Below are positions 41,990 through 54,359 of a stretch of DNA of 64,000 bases, piece by piece; within the stretch, counting starts at the first letter, position 1; each line of letters starts with the position of its first letter. The notes beneath the pieces were generated by a model that did no database searches, was not told where the DNA came from, and saw nothing but the letters and a program-made list of their open reading frames with translations. The DNA is taken from positions 3,503,395-3,567,394 of the forward strand of contig OZ038402.1 of assembly GCA_964036045.1 (NCBI GenBank), in the 5' to 3' direction. The position numbers were made by a program, and so were the translations under genes. This DNA comes from Eutreptiella sp. 'Long Island Sound 2002'. Lineage: Eukaryota; Euglenozoa; Euglenophyceae; Eutreptiales; Eutreptiaceae.

Positions 41990-42661
41990 TAATGGAACTG
42001 AGTTGATCTGCACGACACGGGCAAACTATGTTGTCTGCATATCTACAAAATTTTGCGTGCCGGGCACACTACATGGTCAACATTTACGCGGCTTTCTTTC
42101 TCCATAAGCATAATACTGGTGTTCTGCGACACCGGGTTTCCTCCTATGTCACTCCGGTGAATTGCTCCCAAATTTCAGGACCCAATTGAAATAGGTCATT
42201 GAAGCAATATTAGGCTGAGACGGCGGCGACCAAATTGTCGTTAGACAGCACGTGAAAATACTGCGGTGAAGTTTTACCAATGTAGTCAAGCTGCGTTGAG
42301 TGCCCTTTGGTGATAGATATGGACAATTTGGTCTCTGTACGATTGGTGCTGCACATAGCGCATGTGCGAGTCAAAAAATTGGAGTAGGTGGGTGAAAGTC
42401 GGTGTCGGAGCAGGGACGGAATCATACGTTCCAAATCTAGTTCAAAACTCGCCACACGAACTCCCGGTGCACGAAAATACTGTTGTACGGGTCTCTTGGT
42501 CTTGCATGGTCACAAACCATGAGGGTGAAAAAGATTAAAGCAAAAAATCGTTGAGTAACAGATGCAGCCCTGCTAATAATGCTGTACCATAGGTGACAAC
42601 CATTGGAAAAGATCTCACGCGTACTAAGAGAAGAGATGGGGTTGGGGGGATTGTAGGGCAA
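41990..42661 (-). pseudogene. Decayed reverse transcriptase with RYADN motif
   Basis: On the minus strand one frame reads ASFELDLERMIPSLLRHRL (RT motif A-like) and, after stops, CARHAKFCRYADNIVCPCRA in that same frame. RYADN lies at about 42030-42044. Between them another frame gives IGGNPVSQNTSIMLMEKES, comparable with the IPMGGPFSAQ stretch of the RT at 29.4-30.6 kb. Several stops and frame changes make this a relic. Asn replaces the second catalytic Asp, as in the other RT. Confidence 0.5.
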
Positions 42662-42726
42662 CGATCTACCAGAGAGAATGATTGAAAGCGGGTAAAACGA
42701 GTGTGGGGGTCGTTTGTAGTATGGGA

Positions 42727-43563
42727 TTTCACGGTCGGGGAGGATGTTGCGAGAATCGGGGTGGATGCGGGGAGGACCGGGGAGGATGCGGGGAGGATCG
42801 GGGACGAGGTGGGGAGAATCGGGGACGTCGTAGGGAGGATGCAGGGAGGATGTAGGGAGGAGCAGGGAGGATGCGGGAAGGATCGGGGAGGATGCGGGGA
42901 GGATGCGGGGGGGATGCGGGGAACATTGAGGAGGATGCGGGGAGGATTGGGGGGAATGAGGGGAGGATCGGGGAGGATGCGAGGAGGATCGAGGAGGATG
43001 CCGGCAGGATCGGGGAGGATGCGGGGAGGACCGGGAAGGATGCGGGGACGATCGGGGAGGATGCAGGGAGGATCGGGGAGGATGCAGGGAGGACCGTGGA
43101 GGATGCGGGGAGGATCGGGGAGGATGCGGGGAGGATCAGGGAGAATGCGGGGAGGATGCGGGAAAGATCAGGGAGGATGCGGGGAGGATGCGGGGAGGAT
43201 GCGGGGTTGATCGGCGAGGATGCGGGGAACATTGGGGAGGATGCGGGGAGGATTGGGGAGGATGCGGGGAGGATCGGGGAGGATGCGGGGAGGACCGGGG
43301 AGGATGCGGGGAGGATCGGGGAGGATGCGGGGAGGACCGGGGAGGATGCGGGGAGGATCGGGGAGGATGCGGGGAGGATCAGGGAGAATGCGGGGAGGAT
43401 GTGGGAAAGATCAGGGAGGATGCGGGGAGGATGCGGGGAGGATGCGGGGAGGATTGGGGAGGATGCGGGGTTGATCGGCGAGGATGCGGGGAGGATCGGG
43501 GAGGATGCGGGGAGGATCAGAGAGAATGCGGGGAGGATCGGGGAGGATGCGGGGAGGACCAGG
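42727..43563. repeat. 21-bp (10+11) minisatellite, about 840 bp
   Basis: Alternating GGATCGGGGA and GGATGCGGGGA units, with higher-order blocks: the segment near 43130-43200 resembles 43370-43450. GEDAGRI-type frames on the plus strand and SSPILPA-type frames on the minus strand are artefacts of a period divisible by three. Confidence 0.9.
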
Positions 43564-43626
43564 GGGTACATAGAGCACATCGTTTGTGAGATGCATAATG
43601 TCTGTAGCTGCAGACCCTTTGCATTG

Positions 43627-43638
43627 CACACACACGCG

Positions 43639-43686
<48 letters not shown>
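43627..43686. repeat. (CA)n microsatellite
   Basis: CGCGCG followed by a long CA tract. A second (CA)n lies at about 43983-44019. Confidence 0.95.
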
Positions 43687-43688
<2 letters not shown>

Positions 43689-43981
43689 GCAGTGTAAGCA
43701 GAAAAAGCCGATTCTCAGCAATGCATGAAGCCTTAGACAGTAAGAGGAGAATGTTGCTCTCATGGCATTCAGTAGCAAATTGAAATTGAATCAAGACCAC
43801 AATGACAATTGCATCTAATTCCAGCAATCACGAACTATATTTATGCTCGTCAATCTTGAGTGTTGATAACGTCACACAGCGTCACAACGTCCCATGTGGG
43901 TAGAGGTGGGTAGAGGTCATGATGACATCAGCGTACACGAAGTTCAATTGCAGTAACCCAATGCAAACAAAGGGATTGTGA

Positions 43982-44019
<38 letters not shown>

Positions 44020-44021
<2 letters not shown>

Positions 44022-47000
44022 CTGGGAAGACAATCTGCTTTGCGTCATTGTTCATGGGTTCCAAAGGAGCCAACTCTGAGCCACGAGTCGTAGCTAAAGA
44101 CCTGGTGCGACCTGATGACAGTGATCGATTGATGGGAGCAGCTGATCGCCAGGAGGTCTACTCTGATGCCCCCCTTCCCAGTGGTCAGCAAGACAGCAAG
44201 TAAAATGGAGCACCCAGTCACCAACGTGGGCACCACATAACGTGGGCAGCATTACAAGGCGTGGGTTGCAATGGGCAATGGGACGGTGACATTTTTACCT
44301 GGACTTGCCGAATCAGGTCACCTGCACTCGCCCAAGCGCTTGACCATTTGTTTGGGCCAGACAAGGGCTGCCCAAATGATTTCTTGGGTGACGCTGTGAC
44401 CGACCCGGCACTTGACTACTTGTTGACCAATGTCACTTGGGCTCATGCTGCGCTGAAACCGACTGCTGTTAGCATGAGCCTGACCTCGGGGCAATCACAG
44501 ATCCCAGGCGCATCGAATTGGGCCTCAGGGCTGACCTAGGACCGATTTTGTGCTGACCAAGGTGCCTGGTTGGACCTCCCCAATGACTGGGCTGGCCGGA
44601 CTGCTGGACTGGGTGTGATCATGGGTCGACGTCAGCCCAAGGGCAGGCTACTTCAGCCGGAAATACACTACCAACAATAAGAGCCAATCTATTGCTGACA
44701 GAATTTTTATCACTGACGTGGGCACAAGAGAGGCCGCAGGCTAACCTGGGCTGGCTTGGGGTTCCTTCGGGGGTGACCGAGGGTTGACCTATGGCAGATC
44801 GGGGTGAGCGGGGTTCGCCTGGCATGAAAGCTTCCCTTGTCATGTCGACTTGCGCCACAATTTGACAGTCAAAAGGGGGGGGAGGGGGGCTCTGACGGCA
44901 GCCTCTCCACAACCCCACTGAGCAAAACCTCGATCACCCCCGCACAAAAGGTCATAAAAAGAGGTCGCATCTCGATTTCACCGTGAATTTGGCGGTTCAA
45001 AGAAAACATCCGAAAATCAAGGTCGGGTTCAAACCTGAGAAATGCATCCACACACCATGCCAACAGACCACACGTCACGGACTCACGGATGTGTGGAAAC
45101 ATCTCTATGGGTCTTCCATTAAATTTGGTTCGCTCAACAGATTGAACAGCACGGCCGGGGGACGAAACTATTCTCAATTGTTCAAGCTATGCACATTAGG
45201 TCGAACAACTCGCCTTGGGCCAAACCTGTCAGCATAGCACAGACGCCAAATCATGAACAAACCCCTTTCGACACACCATTGAATGGCAGCTGAGGCTGGC
45301 TTCGGGGATTGGTGGAGGCAACCACGACGGACGGCTGAGTTTGTGCAGGAGCCACGGAAAAGGCCTGTGTGTGAAGGCGTGAAGGGCGGGTGCAGCCATA
45401 CCTTGGAAGCAGATGTTGACTTGGAGGCATGAAACATGGAATTGGTTAATACGAGAAGCGCACCAAACACCAAACCACCAAACCGTCTTGAACCGTCTTT
45501 GCTTCAACGGGGGCTCATGTTACCACAGCTCCAGAACAAGGCAAACAAAGCACATGCAAAAGAGCCCAGTGGCCTCAGCGAAAGCTTTCTGCAAAGATGC
45601 GGGTGGTTCGTGTAGTGAGGGAAGTTCAGTGCACAGTGAACACGGCATCACAACTACAAACCAGTGAATAACCCAAAGTCGTAAAGTCATGTGACTCTGG
45701 GCTGGACCAAGGCTCGCTGGGCGCGGCTGGGAGAGGAGAGTGCAAGGGAGAGCAACAGAGGGGGTTCTTTTCCACTGGTCGGTGGGAAGTCAGAGTCATC
45801 ATCATGTGCCACAGCATCGAGGTTCACAGCCCTGAGGCCTGAAGTACTAACCATTCCACTTGGACAACTGGCGTGCCAGTGTGGTTGCCCTTGTGTGTCG
45901 GGCGCCACTTTGACGGCGACCCTCGATCAGTTTGCAACTGATGGAAAGCAGGCGCGGAGCCGCAGCGACTCTGCCCATGCCATGTCCCAAGCGGCAGGGA
46001 GTACGGCTATGTGCTCAAAAAGGTGGGTGTATGCGGTTTGGGCATGGGTGTTGGTGCTGTTTGGAAGTCGGCAGTCCGCCAGCAACCTTCACTGCTCTGG
46101 CAGCTGGCACTCAGAGAGGGCGTGTGGTGTGGAGAGCCAAAGTCGCATCACTGATCTGCTCCAAACTGCCTCCACTGCTTGTCGCCAACTTCAAGAGGGC
46201 GATTTCGGCAATCGTTTCTTTTCGACACTCCCCCCCCTCTCGCCCGATGAACCCCCCAGCAGATTCCCGAGTCCTATCAGCTATCATTGCTTTGGTTGTG
46301 CTGGATACACCGCATACACACGAAAAAGTGGCGCCAGCACCAATTCAATCCGCTTCTTCCCATCACAAAGGTTTTCTCGACAGACCGGCAGTTTCTGTTT
46401 TGGGGGCCCCTGGCAACTAGAAGGGGGCTCAAGCGCATAGCCAAGGTAAGCCCAGCAATTATGTCTCAACGCCATACATGCACCCTTGTGGTGGGCAAAG
46501 AATGTTCACCTGCATTGACGTTGGCCATAGCCCTTGGACTTGGACAAGCCCAATGGTCGCCAAACAGACCACCAACGCAATCCCAAACAGCGGCACACCA
46601 CATCGCAACGGCAGCTGGAGGACTGTGTTGGAAAGGCAACAAAGATAGAAGGCGCTGGGCTGGGATGCCGTGGTGGGGCGACTTCAAGACGACGAAGGCT
46701 TCTGCCACGATTTGCTGCGTTCTTCGCCACAAACCTCCTTCAGTTGCACTATATGGCTGCGCTCGAAAGCTTTTGGTGGGGATAGATCGCCCGCTTAGTC
46801 CAACATTTCCTCCCTACTCGATTATGCTGTGCGGACCAACGAGTTTTGGAGTCTTCCAGAGTCAACACGTTCCAAAAGACCACAAGGGGCAACCATCGAA
46901 ACACGGATATCATACCCCAACCCCACCATTAGAAGTACTTAGCATCCAAACGAGCGAGTGTCCTTTGCATGTCACAGTCACGGTTGTGCTCCAACACCAA

Positions 47001-48444
47001 GTCCAAGATTCGATATTCTCGTGTGGTTTCTCGGTTACCGTGCGGCCGGAGCCTTGGATTCAACCAAGCATTAGGTCGCTAATTTGTTTGGAAACGTCGG
47101 TGGACTTCTTGGTTCCCAGTAGAATGAGTCTGTGAACCCCAAGAAAAGTGTCCATTCCATAATTTCAGTGATATTTTATTCACGGTGGCAGGATTGAACT
47201 TGGCGAGTCTTGAAAATATGTGGCAACAGGTGAAACATGGTGGGGCACACCTTCGCTTTCCTGAGCGCTAAACCTCCGGGAGTTCCCAAAAACGTTGCGG
47301 TCCGAGAAAGACCCTAACACCCGCATACTGTTTCTGTGCAAGGTAAACACGAATGTCACGCAGATTTCGGGGTACATAACCACTGTACGGCAAACCGTCC
47401 ACGACGTGTTGCTTCGTGCAAAATTACCAAGGATCTTGGAGGCATTTTGAGTTTAGAAGCCATGGCAACAGAGCGCCACAGATCGGCAAGCTTTGGTTCC
47501 GGATTGTCCATCCCAGCAATTGTCAAACATAGATTCAAACGACGTTAATTCGACTCCTAATGCGCCGTGGATATTATTGTGACTCCATGGTTGCTTGCTT
47601 GCGTTTTCCCTTAAGAGACCAAATAACAGACCGGACTTCTATTCTGCACACTAGTATTGACAATGTTTGTTGTGGAATCCCATGAAGTGATCCTTTTCGT
47701 GAGATAGGCGCGCAGGTCCTCGATGAGATGCGCGCGTGTCCCAGATTGAAATCCATGGCAGATTGCGAACGTGTTTGGAGGGAAAATAGGCGACAATCTG
47801 AGAATTCATGGTTGAAAATAGGAATGGTCGGATCTCATCATCCTGCTGTCCCTCACTCACTCCTATCCAGGTCAGCCGCCGTTTACACCCTCCTACACCC
47901 CTGTACCCGCGCAGCAAAGCACACATGCCCTAGATAAACACCAGAACCGCTAGCTCATTCATGAGGGACCCAGACTTTGCGTGCCTCAGAGGGTTCTAGA
48001 CGGACTCGTCGTGTTCACTCTAACGGAACTGGCAAAGGAAAGTTGGAACATTGTAACAAAAAAAAATGCCAAATTGTTAATTGTTGCAGCAGCGAGTGAT
48101 AGACCCAATCGACTGACAAACGAAATTCTAATTAAGTTGATCTATTCGTGTGGTGTTTTAGAAATAGGCAACCACATGGCAAAAAAAGAGCAAGATTATA
48201 ACCAAAGAGGGTGAGTTTGGTTTCCGGCAATGCTGATGACGGACTTGAGAATGGAAATTAGCGGACCTTCTCCCTCAAAGCTTTCTCTCCCATCCGCTGA
48301 TAACGATGAGGGATACGCATCCGCTTTCAATTTGTCGCTCATTTTCCCACCTTTTTCAACTATTGCTTCAACCAGTTCATTAGATTTATGTCAAATCGAC
48401 CGGAGGCGGACGGGGGTTCTTTACCAAAAAATTTTTGGCGGATG
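44020..48444. other. Unresolved region with several non-repetitive ORFs
   Basis: Frames at 44261-44539 (+; DGDIFTWTCRIRSPALAQAL), 44869-45177 (-; CGLLAWCVDAFLRFEPDLDF), 45691-46440 (+) and 46287-47135 (+) are not repeat-driven but overlap in several frames. I recognise no domain in any of them. They could be exons of one or two spliced genes; I cannot place splice sites with confidence. Confidence 0.3.
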
Positions 48445-48641
48445 GTATACAAAATATGTCTACCGGAATAGTAAGATGGCTAGGTCTGGAACAGTATAGA
48501 TTGTTCCACGACGTCTAACAATTTGTTTGACTATTCCGGTGAATGTATCACATCTCCTAGAACAGTCCCACATTTTCTGAAACAGTGTGGAGTGTTCCAG
48601 ACATTACAGTCTTACTATTCCGTTAGATGTATTTTGTCTAC
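48445..48641. mobile_element. Small MITE, 197 bp, ATG-flanked
   Basis: Inverted termini of about 50 bp: GTATACAAAATATGTCTACC with CGGAATAGTAAGA at the left, and the imperfect complement (TCTTACTATTCCG, TATTTTGTCTAC) at the right. ATG lies outside each end (48442-48444 and 48642-48644), a possible 3-bp duplication. TGGAACA/TGTTCCA motifs repeat inside. No coding capacity. Confidence 0.65.
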
Positions 48642-49142
48642 ATGCCGTGTTTGTGGAGTGTATGTCAGCCACTAAGATCGAGGGTTTTTGCCATGGCCAC
48701 TTTGCGAGGGCAGTGTGTCCATTTTGTTATCATGTTCGCTGAGCGGTGTTGCAGCATTTTGTCCTGTTGTTCGCCGAGCGGTGTTGTAGTGTTTTGTGCA
48801 TGTGGTGAATTTCACATTCGACATTGTTTTTTTAGAAAAGTTTATAGTGGTTTCAACACTGTGTTTTTGTCTCTCCTGCTGCTTGCTGCTGGTGTAGGGT
48901 TTCTTGCTACTTGTTTTTAGAGATGAAAAGCTTTTGTTTGCTGAAATACAGTAAATCCACGATAGCCCAAGCCAGAGGTGTGCAAGGAGAAGAGAATCAG
49001 GATCAAAGCATGAAGGGCTGCAGTGTAAACAGTGAAAGATGAAAGGATATTCACAGAAACTGCAACTCAGGTCAAATCGGAATGCATATTCACAAAGATA
49101 GCTGAAATGTTTTAGAAAAGAGTTGGAAAACTGCCCCATGGT

Positions 49143-49486
49143 TGAAACCAGACCGGGTGGTCAGGAGCAGAGGTCGCAGTGGCATGGGCAGCAACATTGC
49201 TTGGCACCGAAGACATAACGATAATGTTGACTGAATAGTATCCTGCAAACAGATATGGTGCACATAGCCAATGAAATACCTGATATGCACATATGAGAAA
49301 TCCACCCTATCATCCACTAATTGATATAACTACTAAACATCCAAGATTGCCCTATCTATCCCACATCCTATGTTCCTAACAAAGAAATGGAATATGATAT
49401 ACCCTATCCCACATATATCCCATATATGGGGCCAAATAATGCTCCCTTAGGGGTAAAATGCCAGCGTAGGGTTGTGACCTGCTTCA
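49143..49486 (-). repeat. 3' LTR
   Basis: 344 bp, TG...CA on the minus strand, preceded by AGTGGGGAGG. Contains CCATATATGGG as a TATA-like element. Pairs with 63211-63554. Confidence 0.9.
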
Positions 49487-49496
49487 CCTCCCCACT
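49487..49496 (-). promoter_or_regulatory. Polypurine tract (plus-strand primer)
   Basis: Minus-strand AGTGGGGAGG abuts the 3' LTR start TGAAGC, the standard position for second-strand DNA priming. Confidence 0.8.
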
Positions 49497-52400
49497 TAAA
49501 ACGACTGCCACGGGCAGGAAGTACATGCCCAAGAGGAACGTAGCAGTCACAAACAGCAGCAAATCACAGGTTACCAGATTTCCTCCCACAGGGAATCGAA
49601 CCTGCGCAGGCAATCTCGGAGCCGGCCGCACGGCCGCTGAAGTAGCTCCGATCGGTGGGAATTGAACCACCGCCGGATTATACAAATTGACGAACGGGAT
49701 CCCGCAGGCCCCGCAATAAGTAGTAGGCGAAATCGCGAGCTGTTGCGCGTAGAGTCTGGTCCCTGCGTGTCGCATGAGGCATGTGGGGTCCAGCAGGTAA
49801 GGGCAGGCAGTTTTTCAAAGAATTAAAACTAAAGGCAAAGTAAAATCACACTTTTAAACAAAACCGAAGGTAATGGTACATGCGAAGCGGTGCGACGCGA
49901 AAGTGCAAAAATTTCACTTTTTGAAAAAACTGCCAGGAGAATTGACGGGAGTGTCAAACAGCAACGTAGGACTGTGCCTGCACAAGGGAGCACGAGGGAT
50001 AAAAGAGATAGAGGCCAGGGAAACATTCACAAGGGACACAACAAACCCTGATGGCCTTCGGCCAGGGGACTGTTACCACGGGGGGCTAACGGTCCTGTCT
50101 CGCAGTGCAACGCGGGGCAACCGTGGTAACAGTCCTTACAGCCACCACAGCCCTTTTTTCACACTTTGGAACAGTGAACACCGTGATCTTGCCATATTGT
50201 TGCCTTGCGAAGCTAGACTAGGGGATGGATCGTGAGTCGTAGCCCAGTGAGGGCCTCCGGGTGCTCTAGGGTTGCAGGTTCCCCATACCCGACATCTAGC
50301 CATGCTTGACCCCGGGTGCCGTCTTGTGCCTGCCTCTGTCTTGTGCATGCTTAGGCCCACTAATAAACACGGCCACGATGGCCCCACAGTGCGCGCGGTA
50401 GCTCACTAAGTAGAGGAAAGAGGTCACGATGGCCTCAGGGTAAATGATCGACGATCATTTAGGCACAAACCAAAACACGGGTACGATGCCCACACCTTGC
50501 ACCCACGTGCTTTAGATCGTTTATGAGGGCTTGATGTGCTTGATGTTCTTGATGTGCTTGCCCGTAACGCTTGTAGTAATGAGTGAGCTCTTGCTTGTAA
50601 GATGTAAACTTGCTTGATTACTTGCTTGTAAAAGACCGAGACAAGGCCTAGCCAAAGGCCCACTTGTCAAACAGACCAAACACCAAAGAAAAATGATCGA
50701 GTGGAACGGACAAGGATGAATGAACCAGTCACGGTTGTGACTGTACGATACGGGCACGGCTCAGCCAAGGGTCGTGTCCGTGTGGATGTCTAACTTAGCA
50801 TGTGTGTCACACGTGATGCACCACATAGAGGGTAAAGGAGGAGGTACGGAGATGGGATGAGGGTGTGAGTAGACACACTTAAATAGACAAACCTCATAAC
50901 CATGTGATAATAACCTGACCTCACTGCTAACCCCTCACCTAGGAGCCATACTACGTATATATATCATATATACACATAATAGAGCGATGCACACCGACAA
51001 ACACAAGACACACTTGTGCGCGCACACCCATTGGCAGGGCCCGGGGGCACACACTCGCCCGGAGGGCATCACAGAGTCTGGGTCTCGCGGTGGCGGCCTT
51101 GGGGCACGTGATGGGGGCACTCCACACATACGGCACGTGCAAGAGCTTCCACAAACTACTCACGTACACACAACAAACAGTAAGCATATCCACAATAGAA
51201 CACGTGTATAGATACGCCACCTTGTTGCTTGGTGTTCGTGTGTGTCTTGGGGGCGTGCGTATAAACACCTAGGTTAGCTTGCGTGTTACCTTTGTCGGTG
51301 GGTGTGCCACCGGCGGGCCGTAGCGCAGGGGGTCACCTCCAGGTTGCAAATTGGGGAGGTCGCCCGTACGGTCCTGCTGGTGTATCAGCCCACCCTGCTC
51401 CCCGGGGGCACGATGACACGCCCCGAAGGAGTTTTACTCCCCCAACCCCTCTACACTGTGTATGACGGTTCATGTTTACACCTCCGTGTGTAAACTTGGG
51501 CCGGTGTACACGGCTACAAAACCCCAAAGGTAGGTGTCAACCTAGGTCTTGCTTGTTCGGGTGGCGGGTGATAACCAACGTAATAGGCAACCATATAATC
51601 CCGTAACTAAATTAATGGCATGCGCACACACACGCTACCATTGGCCACGGGCACACCCGGTTTTGGTGTGTCTCGGACAGAGAGACTCGTGTGTGTTGTG
51701 GAAATCCAAGTCCACGCACGGGTCTCTATAAAGAAAAATGCCACGCCCATATCCCAACCCGTTTGGTTGGGTGTTGGGATAGAGGACCCCTCGGGTGTTG
51801 TGGAAATCCAAGTCCACTCGTGGGGAACTCTAGAGAAAACATTAATATACATATTCTCTCATAAACATATGCATGTGCACACTCGCCCTTTTCATCATAT
51901 TGTTTGTTCCCTCTCGTTGCAGGCAGGAATTCCCCCGCGAAATTCATCAAGGACATGAAGAGCACACCCAGCCAGCATGCGGCCCCATGCAATGGCAATG
52001 GAGGGTACCCACTCCCAACCCGGGCACGCATAGCGACCGGGGACAAATACCCAGGCGGCGGAGACGGCCCAAATCCGCAACGCCACTCTTTGCCTTTGAA
52101 GACCCCACCCACTCATAGAGTGACGGGGCAAAGGCACCCATTGCAATTCATATTAGAATACTTGTATTGTAGAGGACGACCCCTCCCCCTAGGCTTAAGT
52201 CCTCGCCGTATGTAGTGGCAATTTTGCACGCCACGAAATTTTTTCCACGTAATGTGAGCCACACGAGTACTTCGTACCTTGTATACCTACCCTCGTGTGG
52301 ACAAGGGCAAATCGGTGGAAAACCATCACGCCCAACACAAAAAGGGAAAATGGGTTGTACCCGCCAACCCAACGAAGTTTTCAAGCCTTCGCCATTTTGA

Positions 52401-52925
52401 GCAAATGATTTAGCTCGTTGGCTTGGGTCACGGGTCAGGGACGGTCGTGGGGTCGTGGTTTCGGTACGGGGCGGCACTCCGAAACCTTGCAAACACCACC
52501 ATGCGCACAACCCGGTAGAGTCTTCGGGAAGTGCTTGCCACGTTGTTAGCACCCTTGACGGGGGGCGTCATCGTGGGCAGGACTTGTGGCAGTAGTCCTG
52601 GTGGTGGTAGGAGTGCTCCAGTAAGACCCAAGGATAGGGGTTTGAATGGCATTAAGACCCCCGAAAGAACACGTCCCACTTCCGCCCCAGGCTATATGCC
52701 ACGCCACCCCACCCCAAGGACTCTCAAGCCTTTAGCGGTGAGAGAGGTAGACGGTGGGGTAAACCTGCGGTACCCACCGCCCTGCTCCGGTGGGGATTTT
52801 TGTAACCGAGGAGCGCGCCGTGCATGCACATCTTCTTTCCTGTCTCCCACCGCTTCTCGCTCTCTCCTCCCTTCCCCAAACAATAATATATCCATATTGG
52901 TTAGGGTTTTCTTTTCGTGGCACGC
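49497..52925 (-). other. Long non-coding interval between integrase and 3' LTR
   Basis: About 3.4 kb without a convincing gene. It has two tRNA T-arm-like sequences on the minus strand (GGTTCGATTCC near 49590 and GGTTCAATTCC near 49661). It also has an inverted repeat GTTACCACG...CGTGGTAAC (about 50082-50131), a palindrome AAATGATCGACGATCATTT (about 50443-50461), and a duplicated GTGTTGTGGAAATCCAAGTC (about 51690 and 51797). Frames at 52148-52552 and 52428-52679 (minus) show no domain. Unusually long for a chromovirus 3' untranslated region. Confidence 0.5.
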
Positions 52926-54359
52926 TCATGAGAGCGGTCCACCAAGGTGGGCAAGGATGTCAACGGTTTGGGTGAGATTCTGTTTCTGCAAGTAATCTCT
53001 CCAAACTTTGTTGTAGGATGGTAAGAAGGTTTCAACGGGTTCCTCGGTATCCCAATCTTTGGTATAACCCTCCCACCGCACCTTGAAGAGAAGTCTCTTG
53101 CGGTAAGTACGGTGACTTAATGTTTTCTTGACATTATAGGTGTCCTCCTCAAACTGGGAGGGCACTCTAGCAACCTCCTCCGTGTAATTTAGAGGCACGG
53201 GGGAGCGAGGGGAGTTGACCGTTTTCATTAAACAATCAACGTGGACGTCAACTAACCTCCGTTGGTCCACTTGAATAACATAGAGGTCGTGCGCCTTCTT
53301 GGCCACAACCTCATAGGGCCCATCCCAATAGGGACAAGTCTTATCGCCAAGATTTTTGCGTTGGCGACGGACCCATACGCGGTCCCCTTTTGAGAAATTG
53401 GGGGACATCCTCCTACTCTTATTATACTTACGAGCCATTGTCTCTTGCACTTGAATCATAGCCCTCCGTGCAAGAGCAATAAGCTCCTCACGCCGTTGGA
53501 AGTAGTGAGCGGCGTCTTGGGCCACCCCCTTAGGCTCAGCAAGAGGAGGCCCCTTAGTACGGTTGTGTTTACCAAACACAATCTCGTTAGGTGTATAACC
53601 TGAAGGACCTGTAGTCTCATGCCACGCTCGTACAACGGCGGGCAAAACCTCTACCCAATTAGTTTTCTTTTTCTTCAAGGTAATGGCTTTAGCAACGGCA
53701 CGCCTTAGCTGCTTGCCAGTATTTTCGGCCTTGCCATTACCTTGGTGCCTACCCGCGAGACACATAGTCGAGCGGGCACCAATCTTAGAACAAAGGGTTT
53801 GGAAATATTGGCTCACAAATTGTGGCCCACGGTCGGAGCATATTTCACGAGGGGCTCCGAACCTATCCACCCAGCGCTCCATTACCAAATGGGCCGCTCT
53901 TCTCCCCGTTAGCCCTTCATCCTTGTCTTCATGACGGGGTTTAGGAATAGGGATCGCGATGAGGTAGCCGGAAAGCCGGCATACACATAGGAGCATTCGG
54001 TCATACACCTCTCCATCGTGGGAGGTGGAAGGGTAGTGAAACACATCAAGCGCTATGGAGTCCATGGGCTCCATAGGTATAGGCATAGGGGTCATGTACC
54101 CTTGCTTGCGCTTGGTGTCATGCGTGTGAATGGCACATGAGGGACACGTTTGACATTGCAGTTCCACTGCTTTGTACAACCCCTCACCTTCCACGCCATG
54201 GTTAATTTCCTTCCAGTGTTTTTCCACGCTGGAGGTAGTTAAGTGAAATGCATCATGGTATTCGGCTACCAAACGATGCACTAGCGGCGTAGGAACACAC
54301 CACCGTCCATTACGGACGAGCTTGTTATCCACCAACCTCACTCCACCTTGGAAGCTCAT
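52926..54359 (-). CDS. pol: Integrase with C-terminal chromodomain
   Basis: The 477-codon frame starts at ATG 54359 in the overlap with the upstream Pol frame. The HHCC zinc-binding part is visible (EYHDAFHL ... CQTCPSC). The catalytic core has DDE residues in SIALDVFHYP, ICSDRGPQFVSQYF and RHQGNGKAENTGKQL. The GPY/F-like region (CPYWDGPYEVV) follows. The C-terminus carries a chromodomain (RLLFKVRWEGYTKDWDTEEP), which in chromoviruses tethers integration to modified histones. The frame is offset +1 from protease-RT-RNase H, although the residues just before and after the junction both look native. The ATG may be incidental if a single Pol polyprotein is made. Confidence 0.9.
   Translation of the reverse strand: MSFQGGVRLVDNKLVRNGRWCVPTPLVHRLVAEYHDAFHLTTSSVEKHWKEINHGVEGEGLYKAVELQCQTCPSCAIHTHDTKRKQGYMTPMPIPMEPMDSIALDVFHYPSTSHDGEVYDRMLLCVCRLSGYLIAIPIPKPRHEDKDEGLTGRRAAHLVMERWVDRFGAPREICSDRGPQFVSQYFQTLCSKIGARSTMCLAGRHQGNGKAENTGKQLRRAVAKAITLKKKKTNWVEVLPAVVRAWHETTGPSGYTPNEIVFGKHNRTKGPPLAEPKGVAQDAAHYFQRREELIALARRAMIQVQETMARKYNKSRRMSPNFSKGDRVWVRRQRKNLGDKTCPYWDGPYEVVAKKAHDLYVIQVDQRRLVDVHVDCLMKTVNSPRSPVPLNYTEEVARVPSQFEEDTYNVKKTLSHRTYRKRLLFKVRWEGYTKDWDTEEPVETFLPSYNKVWRDYLQKQNLTQTVDILAHLGGPLS

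Noticed and set aside
12330-43563. CRISPR arrays
   Set aside because: The regular arrays are head-to-tail minisatellites without unique spacers, and the DNA is eukaryotic.
42729-43778. Frames of 349 and 285 codons over the 42.7-43.6 kb array
   Set aside because: Open in both directions only because the minisatellite period is divisible by three; the protein is pure repeat.
49580-49690. Two tRNA genes in the retrotransposon 3' interval
   Set aside because: Only T-arm-like motifs are present; no acceptor stem, D-arm or anticodon arm could be assembled.
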